NCBI RefSeq assembly: GCF_900112025.1
Contig: NZ_FOKL01000001.1
Coordinates: forward strand, 1,329,819 to 1,393,818
From: Janthinobacterium sp. 344
GTDB lineage: Bacteria > Pseudomonadota > Gammaproteobacteria > Burkholderiales > Burkholderiaceae_D
Length of the DNA stretch: 64,000 nucleotides
Direction of reading: 5' to 3'
Shown here: positions 34,553-43,550 of the stretch, piece by piece
Layout of the letters: the number at the start of each line of letters is the position of its first letter
Position numbering within the stretch: position 1 is the stretch's first letter
Notes under the pieces: generated by a model
Database searches by the model: none
The model's input: only the letters and a program-made list of their open reading frames with translations
What the model was told of the DNA's origin: nothing
Translations under genes and position numbers: made by a program

Positions 34553-35833
34553 TTAGTTGTAAATTAAATTCGGCAGCCACAGCGAGATTTGTGGTACGTA
34601 GGTGATCAGCGCCAGGAAGCCCAGCATCGTCAGCAGCCATGGCATGACGGCCACGGTCAGTTCGGAAATGCCCATCTTCGTGATGCCGGACGCCACGTAC
34701 AGGTTCAATCCCACAGGCGGATGGCACATGCCCACTTCCATGTTGACCACGATCAGGATACCGAAGTGCACGGGATCGATGCCCAGCTTCATGGCGACGG
34801 GGAACAGGATAGGCGCCATGATCAGCACGATCGACGATGGCTCCATCACGTTACCGGCCAGCAGCAGCAGGACGTTGACCACCAGCAGGAAGCTGATCAC
34901 GCCCAGCCCCTTGCCCGTGATCCATTCGGCCATCGCCTGCGGGATGTTTTCGCTGGTCATCAGGAACGAGAACAGCACGGCATTCGTGATGATGTACAGC
35001 AGCATCGCCGACATGGCGGCCGAATCGAGCAAGACCTTGCCCACCTGCTTGATCTTCAAGTCCTTGTAGACGAAGACGGCGATGATGAAGGCGTACACGG
35101 CAGCCATGGCCGCCGCTTCTGTGGGCGTGAAGGCGCCCGAATAGATGCCGCCCATGACGATGACGATCAAGAGCAGGCCCCAGGCGCTCTTCTTGAAGGT
35201 GACGAAGCGTTCGCCCCAGCTGGCCTTTTTCATGCGCGGATAGTTGTGCTTGCGCGCCAAAAACCACGTGGTCAGGCCCAGCAGCATGGCCAGCATCATG
35301 CCGGGAATCACGCCCGCCATGAACAGCTTGCCCACCGAGGTGTTCGTGCTGACGGAATACATCACCATCACGATCGATGGCGGGATCAGAATGCCCAGCG
35401 CGCCCGAGGTGGTGATGACGCCGGCGCCGAAACCGCGCGGATAGCCCTGCTTGACCATGGCCGGCAGGATGATGGAGCCGATGGCCACCACGGTGGCGGG
35501 GCTGGAGCCGGAGACGGCGGCAAACAGCGCGCACGCCATCACGCCGGCCAGCGCCAGGCCGCCGTGCCAGTGACCGACCATCGAGCTGGCGAAGTTGATC
35601 ATGCGCCGCGCCACCCCGCCATGCGTGAGGAAATTGCCCGCCAAAATGAAGAACGGGATGGCCATGATCTCGAATTTCTCGATGCCCGTGAAAATCTTCA
35701 GGGCCACCGATTCGATGGGCACGCTGGTCATGGTGAACAGGAACGTCAGCACCGTCAGGCCCAGCGAGATGGAAATCGGCATGCCGGTCAGCATCAGCGC
35801 CAGCAGCAATACAAAAATAATCAGCGCGTTCAT
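34553..35833 (-). CDS. dctM: TRAP dicarboxylate transporter, large permease DctM
   Basis: A 426-residue membrane protein with about twelve hydrophobic segments and TRAP-M marks such as PIPMSISLGL-type start, GGVARRMINFA, SGSSPATVVAIG and MCHPPVGLNLYV. It is the transport subunit that moves the substrate handed over by DctP, driven by the Na+ gradient. Its start overlaps dctQ by ATGA. The closely matching DctSR pair across the divergent promoter supports C4-dicarboxylates (malate, succinate, fumarate) as substrates, which is inference. Confidence 0.93.
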   Translation of the reverse strand: MNALIIFVLLLALMLTGMPISISLGLTVLTFLFTMTSVPIESVALKIFTGIEKFEIMAIPFFILAGNFLTHGGVARRMINFASSMVGHWHGGLALAGVMACALFAAVSGSSPATVVAIGSIILPAMVKQGYPRGFGAGVITTSGALGILIPPSIVMVMYSVSTNTSVGKLFMAGVIPGMMLAMLLGLTTWFLARKHNYPRMKKASWGERFVTFKKSAWGLLLIVIVMGGIYSGAFTPTEAAAMAAVYAFIIAVFVYKDLKIKQVGKVLLDSAAMSAMLLYIITNAVLFSFLMTSENIPQAMAEWITGKGLGVISFLLVVNVLLLLAGNVMEPSSIVLIMAPILFPVAMKLGIDPVHFGILIVVNMEVGMCHPPVGLNLYVASGITKMGISELTVAVMPWLLTMLGFLALITYVPQISLWLPNLIYN

Positions 35834-36402
35834 GCCTTGGCTCCTTTTTCTTCCGCCGTCAGTTCATCTTCCAGGCCCTCGACGTGCGAGTGGTCGTGTT
35901 TCGGCAAGGCGCCCGTCTTGATGAAATGCACCATCACCTGCAGGAAGCGGAAGCACATCAGGTAGGAACCGAGCGGCACGGCCAGGTAGACCAGCCACAT
36001 GGGGATTTCCATGTCGGCCGACGTCTGGTCCGTGTGGCCGATCGACCACACGAAGCTGGCGCCCAGGGTCCCGACGATGCCCGTAAACAGGGCGCCGGCG
36101 GCCAGGCCGAAGACGATGAAGCGGTCGCGCCAGCGCGGATTCATGCGGTTGATCAGCACGTCGACGCCCACGTGGATGCCCGTGCGCACGCCGTATGCGG
36201 CGCCGAACTTGGCCATCCAGACGAACATGTAGATGCACAGTTCCTGGGCCCAGCTGGTGTTGATTTGAATCAGGAAGTCCTGCAGGCCCGGTATCGGCAA
36301 GCCGGCCAGGTAGCGGTGCACGACCGCGACGAAGATGATGAAGGTGGCGGCGCCCATCAGGGACGCGATCAGCCACTCTTCCAGGTGATCCAGAAATTTC
36401 AT
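35830..36402 (-). CDS. dctQ: TRAP dicarboxylate transporter, small permease DctQ
   Basis: A 190-residue protein with four transmembrane helices, the TRAP-Q layout, including ELCIYMFVWMAKFGAAYGVRTGIHVGVDVL in the middle. The C terminus is charged (HDHSHVEGLEDELTAEEK) and longer than in many DctQ proteins. It is needed with DctM for uptake. It is coupled to dctM by a 4-base overlap and separated from dctP by 118 bases that hold two stem-loops. Confidence 0.9.
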   Translation of the reverse strand: MKFLDHLEEWLIASLMGAATFIIFVAVVHRYLAGLPIPGLQDFLIQINTSWAQELCIYMFVWMAKFGAAYGVRTGIHVGVDVLINRMNPRWRDRFIVFGLAAGALFTGIVGTLGASFVWSIGHTDQTSADMEIPMWLVYLAVPLGSYLMCFRFLQVMVHFIKTGALPKHDHSHVEGLEDELTAEEKGAKA

Positions 36403-36431
36403 GGTGGACTTTCAAAGAATGCGGGTACACG

Positions 36432-36487
36432 GACTCCCGCGCAGGACGCGCAGGAGTCATTCAAGCAGGTGGCAGGAAAACCCTGCC
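36432..36487 (-). promoter_or_regulatory. Stem-loops between dctP and dctQ
   Basis: GACTCC (36432-36437) pairs with GGAGTC (36453-36458), and GGCAGG (36471-36476) with CCTGCC (36482-36487). Such structures between a binding-protein gene and its permeases often stabilise or partly terminate the transcript so that the binding protein is made in excess; that role here is inferred. Confidence 0.5.
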
Positions 36488-36520
36488 CGGCGCGCCAGGC
36501 GGCGCGCTACGGCATGCGGC

Positions 36521-37528
36521 TTACTTCGCGCTTTCCTTGTTGATGGCCGAGATCAGGTCCTTGCCGATGCGCCCTTCCATGGCCTTCTGCACGGGCGCCA
36601 GCGCCTTGCGCCACTCGGCCTGTTCCTGCACCGTCAGGGTATAGATCTGCGTCTTGCCCGCTTTCTTGATGGCATCGAGGGCCTGGTCATTGTCGCGCTG
36701 GGCGATGGCCTTTTCAAACGTGGTCGCTTCGCGCATGGCTTTTTCCAGCTGCGCGCGGATCTCGGGCGGCAAGCCATCCCAGAATTTCTTGTTGACGATG
36801 ACGGCATAGCCCAGGTAGCCGTGGTTCGACACGGTCACGTGCTTTTGCACTTCATGCATCTTTTGCGTGTACATATTCGACGGCGGATTTTCCGTGCCGT
36901 CGACCACGCCCGTCTGCAGCGCCTGATACACTTCCGAGAAGGCCAGCACCTGCGGGTTGGCGCCCAGCGCGCGCATCTGCGCGTCGAGCACCTTCGACGA
37001 CTGGATGCGCATTTTCAGGCCCTTGAAGTCGGCCGGCGTGTGCAGCGGCTTGTTGGCCGACATCACCTTGAAGCCGTTATCCCAGTAGGCCAGGCCCGTG
37101 ATACCCTTGGGTTCCAGCTTTTTCAGCAGGCTCTTGCCGATTTCGCCTTCGGTGACGTTGTACAGCGCCGTCTTGGTGGGGAAGATGTAGGGCAGGTCGA
37201 ACGCTTCGAATTCCTTCACGCCCAGCGGGCCGAACTTGGCCAGCGACGGCGCCAGCATCTGCACGGCGCCCAGCTGCAGGGCTTCGAGTTCTTCCTTGTC
37301 CTTGTACAGCTGGCTGTTCGGGTACAGTTCGACCTTGACCTTGCCATTCGTGGCTTTCTCGGCCAGCTGCTTGAAGCGTTCCGCCGCCTGGCCCTTCGGC
37401 GTGTCGGTGGCGACGACGTGGCTGAATTTGATGACGATCGGGGCTTGCGCGTAGGCGTGGACGCCGGCGGTGGCGCCGATGGCGGCGCACAGCGCGACGA
37501 ACAGGGTTTTCATTGGTGGCAATTGCAT
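36521..37528 (-). CDS. dctP: TRAP dicarboxylate-binding protein DctP
   Basis: A 335-residue periplasmic binding protein. A signal peptide (cleavage after VHAYA) precedes the mature IVIKFSHVVATDTPKG start, the usual TRAP-P beginning. The conserved substrate-clamping Arg lies in GLKMRIQSSKVLDAQMRALGA. DctP captures C4-dicarboxylates and delivers them to DctQM. The ATG at 37528 is chosen because AGGAGAC lies just upstream; one five codons in is possible. It is first in the dctPQM transcript and faces the sensor gene across a 129-base control region. Confidence 0.92.
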   Translation of the reverse strand: MQLPPMKTLFVALCAAIGATAGVHAYAQAPIVIKFSHVVATDTPKGQAAERFKQLAEKATNGKVKVELYPNSQLYKDKEELEALQLGAVQMLAPSLAKFGPLGVKEFEAFDLPYIFPTKTALYNVTEGEIGKSLLKKLEPKGITGLAYWDNGFKVMSANKPLHTPADFKGLKMRIQSSKVLDAQMRALGANPQVLAFSEVYQALQTGVVDGTENPPSNMYTQKMHEVQKHVTVSNHGYLGYAVIVNKKFWDGLPPEIRAQLEKAMREATTFEKAIAQRDNDQALDAIKKAGKTQIYTLTVQEQAEWRKALAPVQKAMEGRIGKDLISAINKESAK

Positions 37529-37601
37529 TTTTGTCTCCTGAATGGTTTTTAAAAAACTTTATTATTTGTCTACTTGGATATTGTGCCAAAGAAACTGACT
37601 C

Positions 37602-37627
37602 GGCTATTGTGGTTAACCACAATAGCC
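37602..37627. promoter_or_regulatory. Perfect 26-bp palindrome between dctP and the sensor gene (candidate DctR operator)
   Basis: GGCTATTGTGG, then TTAA, then CCACAATAGCC: both strands read the same. A weaker copy, TTGG...CCAA, lies at about 37574-37589. It sits 30 bases before the sensor gene start and 74 from dctP. As DctR is a FixJ/LuxR-type dimer, this is the obvious binding site. Confidence 0.75.
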
Positions 37628-37657
37628 CGTTCCCGATAAGCCGCTACCCTGCCAGCC

Positions 37658-39670
37658 ATGCCGACTTCCCCCACCCTTGCGCGCCGCTTCAAGCTCTCCA
37701 GCCCGGTGCGCTGGCTGCTGCCTGTCATCCTGCTGCTGCTGTTCCTCTCCATCCTGTTCTGGCTGCCCTGGCAGGCGCGCCAGATGGAAAGCAACGAACG
37801 CCAGGAGCAATTGATCGCCGATACCCTGTGGGTGGAGCAGACCATCCGCTTCCAGCTGGCGCGCAACGAGGAAAGCCTGTTCAACCTGGGCGTCGACATC
37901 GCCAGCGGCGCGCTGGGCGCGGAAAAGGTCCACGAACGGCTGCAGCAGATGCTGCGCAATGGCCGCGAACTGCAGCGCGTGCTGTGGCTCGACACGAACG
38001 GCAAAGTGCAGGCCACCAGCGACAACAGCCTGCCGCACGCCCTGTCGTTTTCGCCCGCCTCGCTGACGGCCGCCGACAATGCGCGCCGCCTGCACCGGGG
38101 CCAGTACGCCCAGCCGTCGCAGCAAAGCGGCTTTCCCGACGCGCCGCCGGGCGCCATGCTGATGGATTACCATCAGCCCCTGTTCGATGGCCAGCGCTAC
38201 GTGGGCAGCCTCGTGGCCACCTACCAGATCAGCAGCCTGCTCGATGAAATGGTGCCGTGGTGGTTCGCCCAGGATAACCAGATTTCGCTGATCGACCGCG
38301 ACGACAAGGTGCTGGCGCGGCGCGCCGCCGCCGGTCCCGGCCACGGCGTGTACACGCACAAGCGCGCGCTCGACGTGCCCGGCGCCACCATCACCCTGTT
38401 TACCGACAGCGTGAAAAGCCAGCCCAAGCTGCTACCCAATCTGCTGGTCGGCTCCGTCATCGCCCTGTCGCTGGGTTTGTTATGGAGCCTGCTGGCCCTG
38501 TGGCGCCACATCTCGCGCCGCCTGACGGCCGAAAGCGCGCTGCGCCAGCAGATGCTGTTCCGCACGGCGATGGAAAATTCGCTGGTGACGGGCATGCGCG
38601 CGCGCGACCTGGAAGGCCGCGTCACCTACGTGAATCCCGCGTTTTGCCAGATCGTCGGCTATCCGCCCGAGGAAATCCTGGGCCGCCTGCCGCCCATGCC
38701 CTACTGGGTGCCCGAGGCGCTGGAGGAATACCAGCAGCGCTTCGTCAAGGCGCTGGCGGGCAACCCCACGCCGCAGTTCGAAACCTATTTCCAGCGTCCC
38801 GACGGCACGCGCGTGCCCGTGCTGATCTTCGAGGCGCCGCTGGTCGACACGCACGGCCAGCAGACGGGCTGGATGGGCTCCGTGCTCGATATCTCGGACC
38901 GCAAGCGGGTCGAGGAACTGAATCGCCAGCAGCAGGAAAAACTGCAGACCAGTTCGCGCCTGGCCACCATGGGCGAACTGGCGTCGATGCTGGCGCATGA
39001 ACTGAACCAGCCGCTGGCGGCCATCTCCAGCTACACGACGGGCGCGCTGAACCTGATCCGCCGCGCCATCGACAGCGGCGCGCCCGTCGAACCGACTACC
39101 CTGAAACCGGCGCTGGAACAGGCCAGCGCGCAGGCGCAGCGGGCCGGCCAGATCATCCGCAGCGTGCACGATTTCGTGCGCAAGAGCGAACCGCAGCGCC
39201 AGGATATCGCCATCCGCACCCTGATCGACGGCATCCGCGCGCTGATCGACCTGCAGGCGCGCAAATACTATGTCACCATCCAGGAAGAAATCCCGGCCGA
39301 CCTGCCGCTGCTGCGCGCCGATCCCGTGATGATCGAGCAGGTGCTGCTGAACCTGACGCGCAATGCCATCGAGGCGATGCAGGATGCGGCGCCCGGACGG
39401 CGTATCATGCGCCTGCGGGCCAGCCACGACGCGCAGCAAGGCATGGTGACGGTGGACGTGATCGACCATGGCCATGGCATTCCCGCAGACGTGGCGGAGC
39501 GGCTGTTTTCGCCGTTTTTCTCGACCAAGTCCGAAGGCATGGGCATGGGACTGAACATCTGCCGCACCGCCATCGAATTTCATGGCGGCGCGCTGACCTT
39601 CGGCGCCAACCCGGCCGGCGGCACCATTTTTACTTTCAGCGTGCCGGCCGCGCCGCGCGCGCCGCACTAA
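37658..39670 (+). CDS. dctS: C4-dicarboxylate sensor histidine kinase DctS-like
   Basis: A 670-residue sensor. Transmembrane segment 1 is at about 18-38, a periplasmic domain of about 210 residues follows, transmembrane segment 2 is near 255-275, then a PAS domain (about 295-415), the HisKA box with H447 in LAHELNQPLAAISSY, and an ATPase domain with NLTRNAIEAM, DHGHGIP and GMGMGLNICR. The layout matches Rhodobacter DctS, which reads periplasmic C4-dicarboxylates. It is followed by dctR after 25 bases and diverges from dctPQM. Confidence 0.88.
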   Translation: MPTSPTLARRFKLSSPVRWLLPVILLLLFLSILFWLPWQARQMESNERQEQLIADTLWVEQTIRFQLARNEESLFNLGVDIASGALGAEKVHERLQQMLRNGRELQRVLWLDTNGKVQATSDNSLPHALSFSPASLTAADNARRLHRGQYAQPSQQSGFPDAPPGAMLMDYHQPLFDGQRYVGSLVATYQISSLLDEMVPWWFAQDNQISLIDRDDKVLARRAAAGPGHGVYTHKRALDVPGATITLFTDSVKSQPKLLPNLLVGSVIALSLGLLWSLLALWRHISRRLTAESALRQQMLFRTAMENSLVTGMRARDLEGRVTYVNPAFCQIVGYPPEEILGRLPPMPYWVPEALEEYQQRFVKALAGNPTPQFETYFQRPDGTRVPVLIFEAPLVDTHGQQTGWMGSVLDISDRKRVEELNRQQQEKLQTSSRLATMGELASMLAHELNQPLAAISSYTTGALNLIRRAIDSGAPVEPTTLKPALEQASAQAQRAGQIIRSVHDFVRKSEPQRQDIAIRTLIDGIRALIDLQARKYYVTIQEEIPADLPLLRADPVMIEQVLLNLTRNAIEAMQDAAPGRRIMRLRASHDAQQGMVTVDVIDHGHGIPADVAERLFSPFFSTKSEGMGMGLNICRTAIEFHGGALTFGANPAGGTIFTFSVPAAPRAPH

Positions 39671-39695
39671 CAAACAACGACAATCCGGAGACACC

Positions 39696-40280
39696 ATGCT
39701 GCATATCATCGACGACGAAGAGGTCGTGCGCGACTCCCTGTCCTGGCTGGCCGCCTCGCGCAGCATCGAGGCGCGCAACTACGCCAGCGCCCAGCAATTC
39801 CTCGATAGCCTGGACGGCAGCTTCGACGCCAACGGCGACTGCGTGCTGCTCGACGTGCGCATGCCCGACATGAACGGCATCGCGCTGTTCGACCAGCTGG
39901 TCAAGCGCGACCTGACGGCGCGCCTGCCCGTGATTTTCCTCACCGGGCACGGCGACGTGCCGATGGCCGTCGACAGCCTGAAACGGGGCGCCTTCGATTT
40001 CTTTGAAAAGCCGTTCAACGACAACGACCTGATGGACCGCGTGCAGCAGGGCCTGGCCAACTCGCGCCAGGCGGGCGAACTGGCCGCCGTGCACGCGCGC
40101 CTGGCCACCCTGTCGACGCGCGAACGCGAAGTGCTGGACCTGATTTTGGCGGGCAAGATGAACAAGGTGGTGGCCGACAAGCTGGGTATCAGCATGCGCA
40201 CCGTGGAAGTCCACCGCGCGCATATCTTCGACAAGATGCAGGTCAAGACGGCGGTGGAACTGGCGGGGTTGTTGAAGTAG
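39696..40280 (+). CDS. dctR: FixJ-family response regulator DctR-like
   Basis: A 194-residue regulator. The receiver has D53 in LLDVRMPDMNG, acidic D5-D6-E7 and K in FFEKPFND. A LuxR-type helix-turn-helix follows (LSTREREVLDLILAGKMNK...GISMRTVEVHRAHIFDKM). The DctS/DctR pair activates the TRAP transporter genes when dicarboxylates are present. The short linker and FixJ-like type fit activation by dimers at the palindrome at 37602. Confidence 0.9.
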   Translation: MLHIIDDEEVVRDSLSWLAASRSIEARNYASAQQFLDSLDGSFDANGDCVLLDVRMPDMNGIALFDQLVKRDLTARLPVIFLTGHGDVPMAVDSLKRGAFDFFEKPFNDNDLMDRVQQGLANSRQAGELAAVHARLATLSTREREVLDLILAGKMNKVVADKLGISMRTVEVHRAHIFDKMQVKTAVELAGLLK

Positions 40281-40283
40281 GCT

Positions 40284-40360
40284 GAAATCCGGGGGCAGCC
40301 CCCCGATGCCGCTGGCGTCAGGCTCTGTGCCAGCGCATCCGGGGAGCTGACCCCGGCCTT
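40284..40360. repeat. Large GC-rich palindrome between dctR and the siderophore reductase
   Basis: ATGCCGCTGGC pairs with GCCAGCGCAT around a 12-base loop, flanked by outer GGGGGC/GCCCCC and CCGGGG...CCCCGG blocks. It sits between two convergent genes, where it can end transcription from both sides. The GGGGTCAG core on its minus strand matches the 27-bp palindromes elsewhere in the window. Confidence 0.65.
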
Positions 40361-40362
40361 AA

Positions 40363-41190
40363 TCACGCATCGTGATGCTCATGGTGCTCCGCCGCGCCAT
40401 GCTTCCAGTAGCTGGCCACATGCAGGTGCTGCTTCGGCACGCCGGCGTCGATGAAATGTCCGCGCAAGCCCTGTACCTGCGCATGCTCGCACGCCACCCA
40501 CACATAGCCGTCGCCCTCTGGCGGCAAGGCGACCTGCGCCAATTCTTCCAGCAACAGGGGGCCGCTGCGGCCATTGCGCGCCACCCAGCGCACATCCAGC
40601 TGCGCCGCGCACTCGAGCGCGATCTGCTCGCCGTCCTCGACGATCTCGATCACCGCAATCGCGCGCGCCGTGGCCGGCAACTGCTCCAGGCGGCGGGCAA
40701 TCGCGGGCAAGGCCGTCTGGTCGCCCACCAGCACATACCAGTCGAAGTCGAGCGGCACCAGCATCGAGCCGCGCGGGCCGCCCACGCCCAGGGTCTGGCC
40801 CGGCTGCGCCTGCGCCGCCCAGCTGGCGGCGGGGCCGTCGCCGTGCAGCACGAAGTCGATTTCCAGCTCGCGCCGCTCGGCGTCATAGCGGCGCGGCGTG
40901 TAATTGCGGGCGATGGGACGCGCCCCTTCCGCGTACTCGATGGGATTGGCGCCGTTGCCCAGCACGGGGAACACGGGAGTGGTCTGGCCCGGGGCGGGGA
41001 AGAACAGTTTCACGTGGTCGTCCGAGGCGGGCGAGACAAAGCCTTCCAGGTCGTCGCCCGCCAGGGTGATGCGGCGCATGTGCGGCGTCAGCTGCTCGGT
41101 GCGCACGACGGTCAGCACGCGCAGTTTCAAGTCGTGGCGCACGCGCTCGATGGCGTGCGGGCGTGGTGCGGTTGGTGATGCAGTCGTCAT
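40363..41190 (-). CDS. Siderophore-interacting ferric reductase, YqjH/ViuB-like
   Basis: A 275-residue flavoprotein of the siderophore-interacting family. The FAD motif RNYTPRRYD is near residue 90, the SIP domain follows with GDQTALPAIARRLEQ, and the NAD-type half ends in SYWKHG. It reduces Fe(III) held by siderophores in the cytoplasm to release iron. A His-rich tail (HEHHDA) ends the protein. The ATG at 41190 is used (AAGGAT upstream), but one at 41217 that overlaps the regulator stop by ATGA is equally possible. It follows a PadR regulator of the YqjI type, its likely repressor. Confidence 0.88.
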   Translation of the reverse strand: MTTASPTAPRPHAIERVRHDLKLRVLTVVRTEQLTPHMRRITLAGDDLEGFVSPASDDHVKLFFPAPGQTTPVFPVLGNGANPIEYAEGARPIARNYTPRRYDAERRELEIDFVLHGDGPAASWAAQAQPGQTLGVGGPRGSMLVPLDFDWYVLVGDQTALPAIARRLEQLPATARAIAVIEIVEDGEQIALECAAQLDVRWVARNGRSGPLLLEELAQVALPPEGDGYVWVACEHAQVQGLRGHFIDAGVPKQHLHVASYWKHGAAEHHEHHDA

Positions 41191-41213
41191 ATGCTTATCC
41201 TTGTCAAGTTGGC

Positions 41214-41882
41214 TCATTGGCCGGCTGCGATGGCGTTGGCGGCCTGTTCCAGCACGGCGGCCACGCGTTCGGCTTCCGCCTCGCTCCAGTTGGTCTTGTT
41301 CTGCAGCAGCGCATGCTTCAATGCGTGCATGCCCTGGTGCACGCGCTCGGGCAGGGCGCGCCGCGCCTGCAGGCGGGCGAACATGTCGAGACGCTCCAGG
41401 ATGCCGTCGACCTGCGCGCGGTTTTCCGCGAGGTAGGCGCGCCCCAGGTCCGTGATGGTGTAGAGCTTCTTGCCGCTGGCGCTCTCGGAGGACGTCACGT
41501 GATCCTGTTCTTCCAGCAAGGTCAATGTCGGGTACACGGCGCCGGGGCTGGGGGCGTAGGCGCCGCCGCAACGCTCTTCGATGGCCTTGATGATTTCATA
41601 GCCGTGACGGGGGCTGATCTCGATCAGCGCCAGCACGATCAGCGGCAGGTCGCCGCGGCCAAAGACGCGCTCGGCCCGTTCGCCGCGCCCGCCCCGGCCG
41701 CCAGGACCACCGCCCATGCCGTCGCCGCGCTCGTCAAAGCCGCGCGGGCCGCGGCCGTGCAGGGCGTATTCGCCGCGGTGCTCATGGCGATGTGCGCCAT
41801 GGTGATGGTGATGCTGGCCGCAATGGCCGTGATGCGGGTGATGGCCATGTTGGCCGTGTTCTGCGTGGTGTGAGTTTCTCAT
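41214..41882 (-). CDS. His-rich PadR-family regulator, YqjI-like
   Basis: A 222-residue regulator. The first 45 residues contain 18 His and one Cys (HHAEHGQHGHHPHHGHCG and more), followed by a Gly/Arg linker. The PadR winged helix starts near residue 70 (VLALIEISPRHGYEIIKAIEERCGGAYAPSPGAVYPTL). In E. coli the YqjI repressor has the same plan; it binds Ni or Fe at the His-rich arm and represses yqjH and itself. Here it is followed by a YqjH-like gene and preceded by a perfect inverted operator at 41897-41938. Metal identity is inference. Confidence 0.9.
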   Translation of the reverse strand: MRNSHHAEHGQHGHHPHHGHCGQHHHHHGAHRHEHRGEYALHGRGPRGFDERGDGMGGGPGGRGGRGERAERVFGRGDLPLIVLALIEISPRHGYEIIKAIEERCGGAYAPSPGAVYPTLTLLEEQDHVTSSESASGKKLYTITDLGRAYLAENRAQVDGILERLDMFARLQARRALPERVHQGMHALKHALLQNKTNWSEAEAERVAAVLEQAANAIAAGQ

Positions 41883-41896
41883 GTTTTCTCTTTAAA

Positions 41897-41938
41897 GATA
41901 TATCGTTAGTAGGTAGCGCCATTTTATAACGATATATC
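41897..41938. promoter_or_regulatory. Inverted repeat operator for the PadR regulator
   Basis: GATATATCGTTA (41897-41908) and its exact complement TAACGATATATC (41927-41938) are separated by 18 bases, in the gap between the PadR gene and the divergent small gene. The distance of 30 bases between arm starts puts the two sites on one helix face. This is the kind of site YqjI binds. Confidence 0.75.
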
Positions 41939-41996
41939 GATAAGTCAAGGAGAAATTTGCTATGCTCGTCATTTCTCCACCGCGCACGCAGATGCC

Positions 41997-42374
41997 ATGC
42001 CTGAAAAAACCATCGCTGAAAAAATGTATGTGAAGAACGCCAGTACCCTGGCCGTGCTCAATGACGGCGGCGAGCACGGGCAATTGCTGGCACAGCTGCC
42101 GGCGCAGAGGCTGGCAAAGGAAGGGGAAGACGCCGACTGGCTACTGGTATTTGCCCGCAGCCGCGCGGAACTGGAGCAGTTCCTGCCCGTGGCGCAGGCG
42201 CGCCTGGCGCCCGGCGGCGCGCTCTGGGTCGCCTACCGCAAGGGGGGCGTCAAGGCGGGCAGCGATATCCACCGCGACGATATCCGCGAGTATGGGCAAG
42301 GTCGGGGCCTCGACAGCGTGGCGATGGTCGCCATCGACGCCGACTGGTCGGCGCTGCGCCTGAAGCAGGCGTAA
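41997..42374 (+). CDS. Conserved hypothetical protein (DUF3052-like)
   Basis: A 125-residue cytoplasmic protein beginning MPEKTIAEKMYVKNASTLAVLN. Its alternating strand and helix pattern and the LAPGGALWVAYRKGG segment resemble a truncated nucleotide-binding fold, as in DUF3052-like proteins. A -10-like TATGCT (41961-41966) lies upstream and the PadR operator lies before that, so it may also be under the metal-responsive repressor. I do not know a function for the family. Confidence 0.7.
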   Translation: MPEKTIAEKMYVKNASTLAVLNDGGEHGQLLAQLPAQRLAKEGEDADWLLVFARSRAELEQFLPVAQARLAPGGALWVAYRKGGVKAGSDIHRDDIREYGQGRGLDSVAMVAIDADWSALRLKQA

Positions 42375-42381
42375 AGCGAGG

Positions 42382-43473
42382 CTAGGCGATGCCGTGCAGC
42401 GCCAGCGCCCATTCGACGTGTTCGCGCACGATGGCCGACGGGTGCTCGCGGCGCGACAGCAGGGCCGCGACGATGTCGGCCTGGCCACGGGCCTTGGCGG
42501 CGGCGTTGCCCATGCCGACGGCCAGGTTGCGCAGCCAGCGTTCGTGGCCGATGCGGCGGATCGCGCTGCCTTCCATGCGGCGGTTGAATTCCTCCTCCGT
42601 CCAGGCGAACAGCTCCACCATGCCGGCGCTGCCCAGGCTGTGGCGCTCGTCGAAATCGGGCACCACGGCGCGCTGGGCGAACTTGTTCCACGGGCAGACG
42701 GTCTGGCAATCGTCGCAGCCATATACCTTGTTGCCGATCAAGGGGCGCATTTCAACGGGAATGGCACCCTTCAGTTCGATGGTCAGGTAAGAGATGCAGC
42801 GGCGCGCGTCGAGCTGGTGCGGCCCCAGGATCGCTTGCGTCGGGCACACCGTGATGCATGCCGAGCACTGGCCGCAGTGCGGCGTTTCGGGCGGATCGAC
42901 GGGCAGCGGCACGTCGACCAGGATCTCGCCGAGGAAAAAGAAGGAGCCGCCCTGGCGGTTGATCAGCAAGGTATGCTTGCCGCGCCAGCCCAAGCCGCCT
43001 TTTTGCGCCAGCTCCACTTCCATCACGGGCGCCGAATCGCTGAAGACGCGGTAGCCGAAGTCGCCGATCTCGCCCTTGATGCGTTCGGCCAGCTGCTGCA
43101 GGCGCGAGCGCATCACCTTGTGATAATCGCGGCCGCGCGCATACACCGAGATCACGGCCGCCGTGGGATCGGCGTCGCGCGTCGCCTCCTGCGCGCGCCA
43201 GTCGGGCCCCAGCGCCGGCGGCAGGTAATTCATGCGCGCGCAGATGGCGCGCACCGTGCCCGGCACCAGTTCGGCGGGCCGCGCGCGCTTCATGCCGTGG
43301 CTGGCCATGTAGTCCATTTCGCCGTGGTACCCGGCATCGAGCCAGGCTTGCAAGGGCGCCTCCATGTGCGACAGGTCGACGTCGGCGATGCGCACGTCGG
43401 CAAAACCCAGTTCGCGCCCCCATTCCTTGATGGAGCGCGCAAGGAGGTCAAGATCGGTGGCGGTGACGGACAT
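42382..43473 (-). CDS. queG: Epoxyqueuosine reductase QueG
   Basis: A 363-residue enzyme with the cobalamin-binding N-terminal part, two 4Fe-4S clusters (CGQCSACITVCPTQAI and the CDDCQTVCPWNK set) and the family mark NYLPP. It reduces epoxyqueuosine to queuosine in the anticodon of certain tRNAs, using B12. The HEAT-like C-terminal repeats for tRNA binding are present. The ATG at 43473 is used since the first family residues are SVTATDLDLLARSIKEWG. It is divergent from tsaE, a common arrangement. Confidence 0.93.
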   Translation of the reverse strand: MSVTATDLDLLARSIKEWGRELGFADVRIADVDLSHMEAPLQAWLDAGYHGEMDYMASHGMKRARPAELVPGTVRAICARMNYLPPALGPDWRAQEATRDADPTAAVISVYARGRDYHKVMRSRLQQLAERIKGEIGDFGYRVFSDSAPVMEVELAQKGGLGWRGKHTLLINRQGGSFFFLGEILVDVPLPVDPPETPHCGQCSACITVCPTQAILGPHQLDARRCISYLTIELKGAIPVEMRPLIGNKVYGCDDCQTVCPWNKFAQRAVVPDFDERHSLGSAGMVELFAWTEEEFNRRMEGSAIRRIGHERWLRNLAVGMGNAAAKARGQADIVAALLSRREHPSAIVREHVEWALALHGIA

Positions 43474-43550
43474 AGGGACTTTACGGAGAACGGCGGGAGC
43501 ACGGGCGGTTACAATGGCAGCAGCCTCCATTTTATGCGATACCGAAGATA

